This document shows positions 23,579-36,999 of a DNA stretch of 64,000 nt, in pieces (position 1 is the stretch's first letter; each line of letters starts with the position of its first letter). Below the pieces are notes generated by a model. That model saw nothing but the letters and a program-made list of their open reading frames with translations, did not search any database and was not told the DNA's origin. The DNA is from Amblyomma americanum. Taxonomy: Eukaryota > Arthropoda > Arachnida > Ixodida > Ixodidae. Made by a program: the position numbers and the translations under genes. Where the stretch lies: positions 74,400,020-74,464,019 of the forward strand of contig NC_135507.1 in assembly GCF_052857255.1 (NCBI RefSeq), written 5' to 3'.

Positions 23579-24027
23579 CTCTGAACAGAAAGGGGTGATA
23601 AGGGAGTAACCTGCCAAACAGAAGGCCAAACACGCGTGAATAATGATTTCTAGTTGCAAAGTTATTGTGTTCTGATTTCTATATTTGTGTACAAAGTGTT
23701 AGCAATAACACGTGTTTCTTTATTTTTTGAACTTGTCACATGCTTCGTGTGCACTTTTGTACGGTGATGGTTGTTGTACCCAATTGTATGGGTATACTGT
23801 CTATATGTATTTTGTAACCGCTGCTGTTGCGCCCAGTGGGCCAGGGCGTCGTCAGGAGACTAATTACCTCATTTTGTCCTGGCCCGCGGGCAGTACCATG
23901 TATTGACCATCCAATAAATAAATAAATAAATAAATCTAGCGCACACCGTTTTGTAAAAGGGAGTGCCCTAGAGGACGGCTTACTCCCCTTTTTTACTCTC
24001 GTACAGGCATATTCGTGCTTAGAGTGT
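23579..24027. mobile_element. AGTAAAAGGG-family MITE split by a LINE 3' end
   Basis: The left end (CTCTGAACAGAAAGGGGTG) and right end (CGTGCTTAGAGTG) match the ends of the copy at 8738-8853, with a LINE fragment in the middle. Confidence 0.5.
23620..23935 (+). mobile_element. LINE 3' end with (AAAT)n tail
   Basis: Non-coding 3' sequence ending CCATCCAATAAATAAATAAA; it contains GTTGCGCCCAGTGGGCCAGG. No ORF remains. Inserted in the MITE described at 23579-24027. Confidence 0.55.
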
Positions 24028-24599
24028 GGCGCCCGGTGGTCGAATTCACTGCTGCTGTCGCATTACAGTTACAGCAAGGACGACAGCACCATCACAAACG
24101 TCACCGTGCTCTCGCCCTCGTCCCTTTGATGCCTCTGCTTGTTCTGCTCGTAATGCGATAGCGTTAGAGTTGGCACACCGAGATTCCGCCGATATCCGGT
24201 GTCGCGAAAATCGCTGGTTGCTGGAGAGAGGCCACGTCATCTTGTGACTTCATCGCAACCAGTCCGCCGTGTTGGGAGCAACCTCGTTTCTTGACAGCAA
24301 CCTAAATAGAGAATCTACATCGAAAATCAGAAAAAAAAATGTAATATATGCAAACGTCGGTGCCGTGACTGCATAGCGGATACTTGCGACTGCAGCTGGC
24401 AGTCCGACTAAGTAAGTTCATGGACCGACAATGGCAAACACACTGACGAAAACACACACACACACACACACACAGAAGTTTCAACAGAAGCTGCCACAAA
24501 TGAAATCAAATGCTATCGCATTCCACTATTTAGGTGTTAGGTGACTTCAGCGCCCCCACAGTTTTTAGCCTTCTTGACGATTCATATGTTTTTGTGCAT

Positions 24600-24707
24600 T
24601 AGTGCCTGTATTATTGACAACTGAACACCATGCCCCCCCGCCCCGTCTCTCCCCCTTATGCAATGTGCCCTGCGGGACCTTTGGGGGTAACTAAGTAAAT
24701 AAATGGT
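24600..24707 (+). mobile_element. Probable LINE 3' end
   Basis: CCCTTATGCAATGTGCCCTG, then a TAAGTAAATAAAT tail, the layout of the other LINE ends here. Fragment only. Confidence 0.4.
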
Positions 24708-25239
24708 GATGAAGATACCTGCTTTTTTCCTTCATTTTTTTCCCACCCACCGCGATGCTTGATGATGCTCCCACTTTCGTTCGTATATAACCTTGGCGGC
24801 GAGGCACAAGCCAGAGGGAGGAAGGCCCGGCAGGAAAAAGTGACCGACGCGGCGGATGACATAGCGTGCCGCGGAATGCACCCCGGCGCTCCATTACGTG
24901 TCTGGGTAATAACGCGACCGGTTGGTGCGCACGCGTGACGCCACCAACGCGCGCTCTCGCGAGCTTCCTCGTATGTGCACTCTCAATGCCGTTCCGGTTA
25001 CTCAGAGCCCTCTCCACGGCGCGTCTGGTCTGGCAGTCCGCGACGGTCGGGAGGGCTTCTCCGCTCTTCCCTGGCCGCCGCGGGGCACCTTTCGGTTTCA
25101 CGCCGGCATGTGCTTGGTGGTGTATGTGTGACCGTTCCGGCGGCCACGGACACTTGGAAGTCCTCCCTTGCGAGATGTTGCAACGTGGGGGGTGAACTGC
25201 GCCGATTTGATGGTGCGCAGTCATGATGTGCGATTCACA

Positions 25240-25450
25240 CTGCCCCGACACTTCTCACCCCTGTCCTTTTCTTGCTGTAACTCCCCTCGATACTTCTCCT
25301 CGCTATCCTCTCCCTTTCACCTCCGCCGGCTGCAGCTCGGGTGAGTAAGATATTAGATAGCAATTGCCGCGGCCGGCAACATTCTTTTCCTTCACCTTTT
25401 TATTTATTTATTTTTAAATAAACCTCTATTACTACTACTACTACTACTCA
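25240..25450 (+). mobile_element. LINE 3' end with (ACT)n tail
   Basis: CT-rich 3' UTR, then AACATTCTTTTCCTTCACC, an AATAAA-type TTTAAATAAACC and ACT repeats, paralleling the elements at 19590 and 35776. Confidence 0.45.
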
Positions 25451-26837
25451 GGGAAGCCGCAAAGAGACGGTCACCCTGCGCACTCGTAAGAGAGAAAGAT
25501 AGAGAGAGAAAGCTTCATTCGATTTGACGACTGTGTCTGTCTATCCATGACCCATGGTTCTTCCGAGCTATGTCGAGTATATTTGTAATCTATGTGTGCG
25601 GACCGCACCACGAGGCACTCCTGCTGCTGCGCTGCATGCCCTGTGGTGGAAGCTCCTTTTCCTATCTGGGTTTCACATCTGACCCGAGTTTAACGTCTTT
25701 TCCGCTTGCAGCGCGCATGCACGGAGATCGCCAGCTAACAGTCACGTAGTACCTTCGCATGCAGTGCTGTGCAGCCCCCCGCCCCGTTTTCGGGTAAAAC
25801 CTGATTGTACCCCATTCTCGCACCCCGAACAGATTATTAAAAATCGGGTCGAACGCAATTTCTACGCGAAATTAAGCCTTCTATGGGGGACTCAATTTCC
25901 CTGCGCACAAAGATGAAGAGAGCGCGCGAAAATTAGCAAACGTTCCGCCCTGCTCGCTCGCTCGCACGCACGCACGCACGCACGCACGCACACACGCACA
26001 CACAACTAACTATTATTACTTCAAAGTTACTTGTAGAGGGCGAAGGGCAGCAAACCGCGGAAGCGCCCGCGCCTATGCGACGGGTACGCCTTTCGAAAGC
26101 GGAGACGAGGCCGAGTGGGCGCGATGGAAACGACGTCGTTATCGGCACGAAACACGAGCACCGCTGTCATGAGGACGCGAGCTGTGTGGGCGCGCATCCC
26201 GACACCGCCGGGCATCGTTTAGGCGCTGCCGGACCTCGTATACGCGGCACTAAAGAACGAAGAAGATGAAAAAATGATAAACCACGGAAAGAAAGAAGGC
26301 AAGAAAGAGAAAACTAGAAAGAATCAGGAAGAAGGAGGAGGGGGCCCCGACGCATCCGGGGATGTAACGCGGAAGCACGGGGCCCGCCAGATGAGCGCGC
26401 ATGCGTCGTCGATGGCGGAGGAAAATGATCGCGCCGCCTGTGTCCTATACGCGCGCATTGCATATCCGAAACGTCGCTCTCACGAACCGGCCATCCACCC
26501 CCTCTCTCGTTCCGCCCCTTTTCGATGATGATGGCGCGGACGCTGCTGTGGCGAAGGTCTCGGATCTTATCGGCACCCTCGTCAGAGTCCCGAGAAGCCG
26601 ATCGTTGCGGCGTCCCACGACTGTGCCCAAAAGGGGTGGGCGCATGTCGTGGCTATAGGGGACTATGGAAGCTGATTCCGTATACGCTGTCCCCCAAAAG
26701 CTGGATCGAGCATATTCTTGCCCTAAGCGTTGTCGTGAGGTCTAACGTTCTATATAGGGTATAGTATAGGTAGTCGAGGTACCCGAGTCGAGTACTACAA
26801 CATGTTCACATATACATATGGCCTGAAAAATTGGTTG
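25451..26837. other. Uncharacterised stretch with (GCAC)n at 25951-26003
   Basis: GC-rich from about 26040 to 26650. No recognisable gene; the simple repeat is a CGCA/CACA mixture. Confidence 0.5.
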
Positions 26838-26962
26838 GTTTTTAAGGAAAGGAAATGGTGCAGTGTCTGTCCCATATATGGTTGGACACGTGAACAGCGC
26901 CGTAAGGGAAGGGATAAAGGAGCGAGCGAAAGAAGAAAGGAAGAAGAGAGGTGCCGTGTTAC
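26838..26962 (-). mobile_element. Family B SINE, 3' half only
   Basis: Minus-strand B tail (GGAAATGGTGCAGTGTCTGT onward) up to AGAGGTGCCGTG, after which the central block and head are absent. Confidence 0.8.
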
Positions 26963-27575
26963 TGAAGCGAGCGACCAAAAATGAGTGCGCGTAAGGCCGC
27001 TTGGAAACAGCGCGGCGTTCACACAGCACACGAGAAGAAGCGATCCGACTCAATTACAGATGCCCGCAGAATATTTCGGAACACTGAAATCACAAACAAA
27101 AACTTAATTTTCTCGCTGACCAGAGTCGGAGCCAGGCATCGTGCAGTTCGCGCTGGGAAGTGCAAGGCATACACTTCAATTTGTGGCTGCATGCTGAGGC
27201 TGCCGAGCAGTGAAACGGTGTTGTAATTTCCGTGCTCCGAAAACTTTGATGGACAGCTGCACTTCAACTGTCAAGGCGCTGTTTGCTAGTGATGCTCGCG
27301 AATGTGTGCCAGGCAGCCCCATTGTTGACACCTTCGTGTACATGTATAGGTTTTCAGTGCGCATCGAGGCTTGCACGTTCGTACTTCTCCTGATAGTCAG
27401 GCGCCAAGCCACGCGAATTCCAAATTGCGGCGAACAAAGGCAGCTATATATACACTTCACTTTCGCACTCACCTGCGCCCGCTGGGAGACAATTAGATAT
27501 TTAGCATCGCCTGAAACTTCGGCCTGTTTTGGCTGGAGTGCCTGGGGAACGAAAGAGAAACTATATATAGGTATA

Positions 27576-28355
27576 CAGGGTGTTTCACCTAAGACTTTAC
27601 AAAATTAAAAAAAAATAGGCCTTTTCAGTTAGAAGAGCGCTTTTTTTTGCCATAGTATATTTTCAGCTGTGTATAGTTAATCGGAATACAGCAATGCCGT
27701 GCTAACTAGGGAGCTGGTTACCTAACACTGAATAGTTAACTTTTTAACCTTTACGGTTAGGCTCCTTACTTATTGAAAGGCGTAAATTCCACCGTAAGTA
27801 ATATCCATATCAGTTCCTGGAATTTAGAAAACGCGGTTACCCTCGACGCTGTGGTCCAACAAACTATGGATTAATCGCGCCAAAATACATGCGCTTTCGA
27901 GAAGCTGGCAGGCAAAGCAACCTCTCCAGTGCACGTAACTCGTCGAAATAGCCGAAATTTGTTGGGCCACAGCGCCGAGGGTAACCGCGTTTTCCAAATT
28001 TCAGGAACTGATATGCGTATTACCGTGGGATAGACGCCTCCCATCATCATCGTCCCCCATCGTGACCTTCTTTTATCTCCTCTTCCCGTCCCCCAGAGCA
28101 GAGTAGCAGGCCAGATATTTATTTTTCAGGCCAACCTTTCTGCCTTTCTTATCAATAAACCCCCTCTCTCTCTCTCTAACCGTAATAGTTAGAAGTTAAC
28201 TATTCAATATTAGATATCCAGCCTGCTAGTTAGCACACCTTTACTGTATATTCAGATGAGCTATACACCTCTGACAATGCTATGCCGAAAAAAGCGGTCT
28301 TCTACCTTAAAAGCCTATTTTTTCAAATTGCGCAACGTCTTAGGTGAAACACCCC
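27576..28355. mobile_element. Foldback element copy 2, both arms present
   Basis: Starts CAGGGTGTTTCACCTAAGAC and ends with its inverse (GTCTTAGGTGAAACACCCCG). Inner sequence is also mirrored: CGCGGTTACCCTCGACGCTG at about 27832 against its inverse near 27970. A LINE 3' end interrupts the second arm at about 28033-28178. Confidence 0.85.
28033..28178 (+). mobile_element. LINE 3' end with (CT)n tail inside foldback copy 2
   Basis: Breaks the mirror symmetry of the foldback arm; CT-rich UTR, AATAAACC signal and CTCTCTCTCT tail, typical of truncated tick retroelement ends. Confidence 0.5.
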
Positions 28356-28358
28356 GTG

Positions 28359-29615
<1,257 letters not shown>

Positions 29616-29800
29616 TACGGTGGCCTTGTGGTAGAGCATCCGCCTCGCATGCGAGAGGTGCGCGGCTCGATCCCCAGTGCCGCCGGGTACCCACCGGTGA
29701 TACAATGGGTACAAGCAATCCCTCGGCCTGGTCCTAGGCTTTTCTGGGGTGAAATGCTTGGGGAAAGGGTCTTCGACCGAACAGTTGTGGTGACGGGCCA
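29616..29800 (+). mobile_element. Family C tRNA-headed SINE, copy 1
   Basis: The head GGCCTTGTGGTAGAGCATCC with B box GGCTCGATCCCC is tRNA-like but unlike families A and B; the body GGGTACCCACCGGTGATACA is shared with 42272-42480. Confidence 0.55.
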
Positions 29801-31451
29801 GTGATTCGTTCCGCCGTCAAGCAACCCTAAATCCGCCTCGTGCGGAAGAAGCTCACTTGTGGCCAATTTTTGGACAGAGGCGATGGTCTTGTGGTCAGCA
29901 TTCCGACCACACCCACAAGACAGGGCGAGCATGAAGGCTGGTGCTTCTGGCCGCTGACGTCATCAGGATAGGGTATGCGCGGTGAGGTGTGTCGCTCTAA
30001 TCGATTGCGAGCTACTGCGAGAAGCTATATTTAAAAATTATTTCTATTATATATTTAGGGTCCACACAGAGCTTTCAAATTTGACTCGGATACCCACAAA
30101 GACCACCTCTATACAGATCTGTTGCACTAGAATATGTCCATCGAGATCATTTCAGGGACCCTTTACCAGAGCCGGGAGAGAGTGTTTGCATACTGGAATG
30201 CGGTCGGTATCGATGTTCTGACATCGTGCACACGGGGTGAAGGCCGTAATGAGTGCCTTTAGTGTTTACATGGATTAACTCGCCTGTATATAGTGGCAGA
30301 AACGCGCTCTTGAGGGAGAGGAGGCCAAGATTAGTAGGACTGCTCGGTTCTGTCGGTGCCATCCAACGAAGGAGGAGGAAGAAAAGGTAAAAGAGTACAA
30401 CAAGAAAAGGAATGAGAGAATGAAGGCCCCCCTGGTTTCCTCCGGAACTCAGGCAGACCAGTGCGTGTTCGCCATTAGGAAGTCCTGTAGTTATAAATGG
30501 GAAGGTCGCAGCGAAAAAGGCAAAAAAAAACCAAGGCGAATAGTCTAGAGCCTCGTTGCTCCAACACGTATATGCGCTATAAGCCGCGTTTACATGAATG
30601 CGACAAAAGTCGACTCCAGTTCCCTTTTTTGAGGGAAAGTGCTGTGATGACCCCCATAATGCGCAGGTCCACACGGGACGGAGAGGCAAAGAGACACCGT
30701 ATGGCTCAGTTTAAACAAACAGGTATATTCAATAATTACACATGATTAAGATTATACATCAGAGGCTGGGGCGTCCGAGCTTACGTGCCGACGACTTCAT
30801 GGGGGCGATGGAGTGGCTCCGGAGTTGGGCTCGAGCGGTTGCTGGCAGAAGCTGCACGCCGTCGGGCTTCGGCGCTGAAGGCCCTCTTGGCGAACGATGT
30901 CGTCCTGAGCGTTCCTCCTTCCGTACTGCTTCTCGATTTTTATATCCTCTTCTCCACACTCCCTAGGGTGAGGACGCCCACGCCGGAGGGGAAGGAGGGG
31001 GGGCTAGGGCTTTCACTTGGGCGCACAAACATACCACCGCACTTATTGTCTCGCCCCCCTCACGTGTTGAGTCCGAGGGAAAGAATGTTGTCTTCGCGGT
31101 AGCGCATAGCGTCGGCTGTGGTACGGCGCGCTCTGGCCCGCTGACAGTTCCCGCGGGTCACCGGCCTCCATTCTTCATCCATCAACTGACACTCGCTCCT
31201 CAAGGTAAGGCGCGCTCTGGATCGCTGACAGTTCCCTTGTCCTGGAATGTGCTCGGGAGGGCCGCCCCTGGAACCGCCACGCCAATTGGGGAGGATAAAG
31301 CCTGTTTCCCCGCGGCGGCGGCGGCGGGTCCGGTTGGGTCCGGTTGGGCTTAAACCCCTTCGTTCTGGTCGTCACTCAAAGTGCATGGCTGGGTAATTGA
31401 TGATGCCGCTGTCATCTGGGTCTCCGTCTACGCCGCGCCGTGGAACGCGGA
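29801..31451. other. Uncharacterised stretch
   Basis: Several short segments have the look of dispersed repeats (for example CATTTCAGGGACCCTTTACC at about 30148), but none can be bounded. GC-rich at 30760-31370. No recognised gene. Confidence 0.4.
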
Positions 31452-31524
31452 ACCTCGTAGCACACACAAGGAATGTACCTCGTAGCACACACAAGGAATG
31501 TACCTCGTAGCACACAAGGAATGT
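31452..31524 (+). repeat. Three tandem copies of a 25 bp unit
   Basis: Units at 31452-31476, 31477-31501 and 31502-31524; the first two are identical and the third lacks one CA. Each begins ACCTCGTAGCACACA. Confidence 0.95.
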
Positions 31525-31655
31525 CACAGTGCGAAAACGTCGAGGTCCTAAGAGAGTAGAGGACGAGTCAAGCCCTTCCTTCTCAAAACCTGCTCCCCAC
31601 CCCAGCCCTACCTCCCAATCTAAGAATCTCAATTATTCACGTAACTGCGGCAATG

Positions 31656-31907
31656 GTCGCATACATCTCAAGAACGAAGCGGCTTTTCCGCGTCAAAGGA
31701 CCCCCTTCCAGCCAGTGGCGTCGCCCGACTCTCATGAGCCTGCATGCTAGCACGACAGGGCAGGGAGTGGCGGATGAAAGGGGATAATCCCCGTCCGGCA
31801 TTGTCACGCTAGCAAGCTCATTAGAATCGAATGGGCCAACGCAATTGGCTGGAAGGGGTTGTTCCTTTGACAGGGTAAAGCCGCTTCGTTCTTGAGTTGC
31901 ATCCGAC
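31656..31907. mobile_element. Palindromic MITE, GTCGGATGCAACTCAAGAACG family, copy 1
   Basis: The ends are inverse copies (24 of 27 positions), and the inner blocks CAAAGGACCCCCTTCCAGCC and GGCTGGAAGGGGTTGTTCCT mirror each other. Same family at 34446-34736. Confidence 0.7.
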
Positions 31908-32070
31908 TACAGTCCTTATGCGCATCAAGGCATACAGAACGGGCTGCTGGGCTCTGCGCAACAACCTTTGCGTTTGAGCTCTATAGCGGTGGGAAATGCA
32001 AGAACCTTGGGGAAAATCAGCGCAGCTCTTCCTGTCCCCGCGGACCATCGGTCACTCTTAAACTGTCTTG

Positions 32071-32302
32071 CAGCAGCGGTGTCTCAGTGTTTATGGTGCT
32101 GGGCTGCTTACCCGAAGGACGCGGGTTCGATCCCGGCTTCGGAAGCCGAATTTCGATGGAGGCGAAATTCTAGAGGCCCGTCTACTGTGCGATGTGAGTG
32201 CACGTTAAAGAACCCCTGGCTCTTCACTGCGGCGTTCCTCATAGCCTGTGTCTTAGCCTGAGTCGCTTTGGGACTTTAAACCCTCATAAACCATAAAACA
32301 AA
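32071..32302 (+). mobile_element. Family A SINE with internal deletion
   Basis: Head, B box GGTTCGATCCC and A tail present; the GGTGGTCGAAATTTCCGG segment of the central block is missing between AAGAACCCCTGG and CTCTTCAC. Confidence 0.85.
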
Positions 32303-32499
32303 GTTTACTTGTCAGCAACAGTTTGCGCGCATGATAACACAGGAAAAAAAAAACAGCGGTGCTCGAATCTGAAATGCTTCCCATGGCAAGCGATATGAAT
32401 ACCAGCGCTGCAGAAAAAAAAACATGGTCACAAAATAGAATAAAAGCGGTAGTGAAAAGAGCAGAAAGATTCAGACTCGACCACGGAGTGCGATACTCG

Positions 32500-33170
32500 C
32501 TTCTGCGGCGGCCATTTCTGCGCCATCCGATGGCACGGCTTCGCCCCGTGACAGCAGCGCCGGCGCTCGCATGGCCTGCGATCGTATCGCTCACGCGACC
32601 CACCGGGGCACGCACACACAGTCCGTTTCCCATCGCCGGTCGGCCAGAAATGAACCCGCGGACGAGGAGCGCATTTTTCTTCTCTCTCCCCCTCCTCCTC
32701 CTCCGTGCCCAGCCAGCGAGCATCGGGGCTGAGCGTAATGCAGTGTGAAGTCCGCGCAAACGACCGCGACCTCGTCCGAGACGAAGAAGGCTCGGCTTGA
32801 GGAGGAACGTTGCCGACACAATCGCCCACCGCCGTCCGGTAGTCTCACGTATATACCGGCCTCCCCGTATCGCGATTCGCTATCGCGTTCGCCCACCGTC
32901 GACACCGCCGCGGTGGCTAACCGCGCGGACACGACTTTGCTACGCGGCCGAAAAAGTTGTTCCCCGGACCTCTTCTTGTTCGGCCGTCGCCTGGGTCCGG
33001 ATATCAGCGCTGCCAGAGGCTTACTGCGAGTCCGCCGGAGAGGAATGCGCTTTTGTGTGATGCGCTCGCCGGTATCGCCTCCTGTCCGTGACTGCGTTCA
33101 TTTTGGTTTCTTGTCGAACAGTCTCGCCGACTGTGTGGCGCGCCAGTCGGTGTGTGCAGGTAACGCTGTA
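32500..33170 (+). other. CpG-rich block, possible 5' exon of an unknown gene
   Basis: Dense CpG on both strands, with a donor-like CAG/GTAACG at about 33159-33164. Overlapping frames of 87-188 codons occur but none has a recognisable domain. Confidence 0.3.
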
Positions 33171-33267
33171 TTGTGTGTTCGTTGACCTAACGTATACCGG
33201 ATCACGGGGTTTCTTTTTCGTATTTTTCGCTAACGCTCCCAGAAATCTATTTGCAGCGATGACGGCC

Positions 33268-33450
33268 CGGCGCGGTGTATACCTCGGTGGTTGCAGCCGG
33301 TCACTTCATTCTGCTGCTGAGCCCGAGGACGTGGGTTCGAACCCGGCCGCGGCGGCCACGTTTCCATGGAGGCGATAGGCCAAAGACGCGCGTGCGTTGT
33401 GTGCGATGGCAGCGAATGTAAAAAAAAAAAAACCCAAGTGGTCGAAATTA
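33268..33450 (+). mobile_element. Diverged tRNA-derived SINE
   Basis: B box GGTTCGAACCC followed by GGCCGCGGCGGC and a worn central block (GTGTGCGATGGCAGCGAATG, then AAGTGGTCGAAATTATT). The head A box is barely recognisable. Confidence 0.65.
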
Positions 33451-33865
33451 TTAGTGCGAAGGCCTATTATATGGCTTATCACTCGGAAAATCCGGCGTTG
33501 ACCGACCATTGACGACACACCCACCGAAACCCTCACGTGACCTCATGACGTCATCGGCAGTGCCTGCGTCATCGGGAAAGAAAGAAAAATAAGCTTTCTT
33601 CACAAGCGGGTTTCGAACCTAGGGCTCCGCAAGCTGGCCATTTGTTTTGAGCACTGCACCATCGCCTCAGCACAACACTCCGCGCGCTAAACTGCCAGCC
33701 TCTCGCGTTGGGTTCGACTATCGCCGTCTTCGTCAACTTCTATTCGGGTGGCGCGAACAGGTGAACTTCGTTGGCCATCTGCGTTAGAATAGTACGCCAT
33801 CGCCGCAGCCGAACACCCCGCGGGCGTGGTTTCTCATTCACGGTACCTAAGCAGATTTAACTGCT

Positions 33866-33990
33866 CTCCGTAATTTTTCCGGAAGCCTCCACTATACGGT
33901 GCATCTTTCTTCCTTCACTCCCCCCTTCACAACCCTGCCTTCGTGTCCACCGAGAAGAGAGACTGCGCGTTTCCTTTCCTCTGAATCAAC
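33866..33990 (+). mobile_element. Family B SINE 3' fragment
   Basis: CCGGAAGCCTCCACTATACG, CT-rich segment, GTGTCCACCGAGA and a short tail; no head. Confidence 0.55.
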
Positions 33991-34289
33991 CTTCAGTTTT
34001 CTTGACCGTGCTGTTACACTAATCTTTCTCAGGACGAACTGCCTCGAGTATTCTTTACGCTCTCTTAAACTTACAGTGCACACAGCATCGTTGATTCATA
34101 CGAAGTAGCTAAAATTTACCGCATGGTTCGGGCAGGCCATTTCAAGACCCTATATCCCCATCCCTTCCCCAGAGCAAAACAACCCTGCTCAGCGACAACC
34201 CTGAGTGCCTGCGTTGGCTCGCAGATGGGGCCACCGCGGCGGCGATATGACCAGTGGAGTCACTCTCAAAGCGCTGTGAAGTCAGTTGT

Positions 34290-34400
34290 CATCATAATCA
34301 GCCTGACTGCACCCACTGAAGGGCAGAGGCCTCTCTCTCCCATGTCTCTGCAATTAACGCTGTCCTTTTACCAACTGCGGCCACCCGATCGCCGCAACTT
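34290..34400 (+). repeat. Arthropod-type dispersed repeat fragment
   Basis: GCCTGACTGCACCCACTGAA, then GGCAGAGGCCTCTCTCTCCC and the CAATTAACGCTGTCC block resemble a repeat I remember as common in tick genomes. A shorter relative lies at about 1796-1885. Confidence 0.45.
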
Positions 34401-34445
34401 TTTGGCATTTTACAATGGCGAATTGTCCGCAGCCAGCGATTATTT

Positions 34446-34736
34446 TAGTAGGATGCAACTCAAGAACGCAGCAGCTTTTCCTCGTCAAAGGACCCCCTTC
34501 CAGCCAATGGTGACGGCTGATTCTCATGACCCTGCTAGCGTGACAAAGCAGGGAGTGGTAGATGAAAGGGGATAATCCCTTCCCTTCTCTGATCGGGGAT
34601 AGACCCTTCTGTTTATTGTGGCGCCGCTCCCTGCATTGTCGCGCTAACAGGGTCATGAGAATCGCCCGACGCCATTGGCGGGAAGGGGGTCCTTTGACGG
34701 GGAAAAGCCGCTGCGTTCTTGAGTTGTATCCGACTA
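34446..34736. mobile_element. Palindromic MITE, GTCGGATGCAACTCAAGAACG family, copy 2
   Basis: Left GGATGCAACTCAAGAACGCA and right inverse (TGCGTTCTTGAGTTGTATCC); inner mirrored blocks as in copy 1, around a central unpaired part with CAGGGAGTGGTAGATGAAAG. Confidence 0.75.
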
Positions 34737-35775
34737 TAGCGCCCTCCGCTGCTTCACGGGTCTTACCGCCGCCTTGGCCAGTTGCACCGCAGCCGCTGGG
34801 GACTGAGGGCCGAGGGCTAGTTGGCTTAGTCATAGTGAAGTCAATGAATAAGTTTGTACCGTCATCATCATCCGCTAGAAACCAGAGGGCGGCCTTCCTC
34901 GCGGATGTTTACTATCTGGAAGCCCCTTACGACGTCTGTGGTGGCGGCCCTGGAGACGCTTTACCAGTAAATGTCACTGTAATCGGTGGCGACACTTTCC
35001 CGGCTCTTTACTCATTCCGCGCACCGACGCACTCGCAAGTTCCTCCCCGTCTGGAGGAGACGTCCGGGCGAGAAAAACGGCGTCGAGCAACAGGTGCTTG
35101 CACATACTCTCCTCGTCGCGAGAAATGAAAATGTTGACCTTTCCTACATGCACAGTCTCCGTTGTCGGGAGGCCTGATTGCATTGCAGGGCTGGATGCAT
35201 GCTTGGAACATTTTTCTCTCTCGCAGTATTCCACATATAGGCTGTGTAGCCAGAAGGCCGAGCTGTGGCGAAATGTTGTTCGCCGGTAGCGGGCTTGTAG
35301 CTGTGTGCTCGTTGTGCAGCTCCACCCGTGCGTTGCGACTTAATTGTCACCGCCGCGCAAGGAGAGGGTGGAGGTCGTTGTGGGTGGCCACCGTTGCAAT
35401 ACGCAGTCATCGCCGCGCTTCCTTTGGCTCCGAAGTGTGTAAATTAATCATACACCGGCGGATTGCTGCTCCTCTAGGCCGGCAGGGCGCGCTGTCGTGG
35501 AATTGCTGAGCGAGCAGAAGAGGTGGGGGTATTTTTTTTTTCGGTTCCTTAATGTAGATGCATGCACGAGGGACTTCATCAGATGTGAACTTGTTGCGGT
35601 AGGTGTAGTTTAAACTTAAAAATACAGTAATACAAACGAGCGCCGAATTGGTGTCTTGAAATTCGGTTTCAACTGCAAAAAGGTCTATTATGTAAAGTTT
35701 ACAGTTTTTAAGCTATATAGTTTGTAGTTTATAGTATATTTTATAGTTTGTAAATTTATTATAGTTTTTGTGTAT

Positions 35776-35966
35776 ATTACCTCTCCTCCCTATCCTCTCT
35801 CCTGTCCCCTCACCTGTTTCATTTCATTTCTCCATTCTGCCTGCTATCCTTCATTTCCGCTGCATCAGCTCACATGCTTCAGTATCGATGGCAGATGCCG
35901 GCGCTATCAAAAATCTTTTCCTTCCTTTTTATTGTTATTTTAACAAACCACTTAGTACTACTACTG
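35776..35966 (+). mobile_element. LINE 3' end with ACT-rich tail
   Basis: CT-rich 3' UTR and CTTCAGTATCGATGGCAGAT followed by AAAATCTTTTCCTTCC, identical in layout to 19590-19692. Confidence 0.6.
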
Positions 35967-36093
35967 GAAAAGGTCAGTATCCTTCAGACTGATGCGATAG
36001 CTTGATGCCTATTGAGATGGGTTACCATTTGTCGCAAGAGAGAATTGCAGTAGCAAGGAAGCCAGGGGTGTGGTGAGATAACAGATCGTCGGT

Positions 36094-36397
36094 TTAACCC
36101 TTTAACCGCCAAATTATTTCCCGGAAAACGTACCAGAGTCGCCGAATTTTTTGGTGATTTTTCGGCGAAAATAATTTGTCACGCTTAGAGCGCATGATAA
36201 AGGAGCAAAATGCGTTTCATAAATAACTACCGCCCTCTAGTGTTGAAAATTGCAACCAACGTAATTGCCGACCGTAACTCGTCTTTTTGCAGTAGGAGCA
36301 ACGCAACGTCGGGCAGGACGAGCGTAGCTCGTCATTGGCGGTATTGGTGCTATCTCCCATCACTAGTACAGCTCGGAGCTGGTGGCTAAAGGGTTAA
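36094..36397. mobile_element. piggyBac-type MITE with TTAA target sites
   Basis: Both ends are TTAA followed by CCCTTTA: left TTAACCCTTTAACCGCCAA, right inverse TTAACCCTTTAGCCACCA. TTAA duplication and CCC...GGG ends are diagnostic of piggyBac transposition. About 296 bp inside, no ORF. Confidence 0.8.
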
Positions 36398-36577
36398 GAA
36401 CAGTGCAGTTGTATGTATTTAAACCATTGCTCCGCTGCTTAAGACGAACGATGGTTCCAGGCCGAGAGACTTCACCACCTTGTCAAGCTTCGTCTGCTGG
36501 CGTACGTCACCACGTTATAATTGACATTACTTGGTTTAGGGCGGATTGATGGAGGGGAGGGGTGTAGTTGGTCACCG

Positions 36578-36596
36578 CCCCCCCCCCCCCCCCCCC
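36578..36596 (+). repeat. 19-base C run
   Basis: Homopolymer tract; length is uncertain in any assembly. Confidence 0.95.
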
Positions 36597-36999
36597 GCAC
36601 AAACACACACACAGCGAGGAATTTAGATGAGAACTTGTCGGCAGAAATGTCCTATAGAACTACATGGTTCATTGGACTGCTTCCCCACATCCTGCCCCAA
36701 CCGCTCTCCTCCAGGAATGACCCATAGAGCGGCCCTTGTACTCGGATATGGCATTTTCGCAGGGGATGTAAAGACAAGGACGTTTGTAACCATAACGAGC
36801 CACCGTGAACTCAAAACCATGTGCAACCGTAGAACAGTGGTCGTTACGACGATAGTTCGGTGACGAACGGTTCGGGTTATTTTTACCTTATCCTGTACTC
36901 TTGTTGAAAACGGGAACTGAAGCAAGGCGACAGCTTCCACAATGGCGCCGTTCTCGCACGGTGACGAGCCAATCACAAGGAAGATCCGGCAGCCGACGG

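Noticed and set aside
31452..31524. Short repeats as a CRISPR-like array
   Set aside because: Units are directly adjacent with no spacers, in a eukaryotic genome.
32253..32819. 188-codon minus-strand ORF
   Set aside because: Compositional frame in CpG-rich sequence; no recognisable motif and strong overlap with plus-strand frames.
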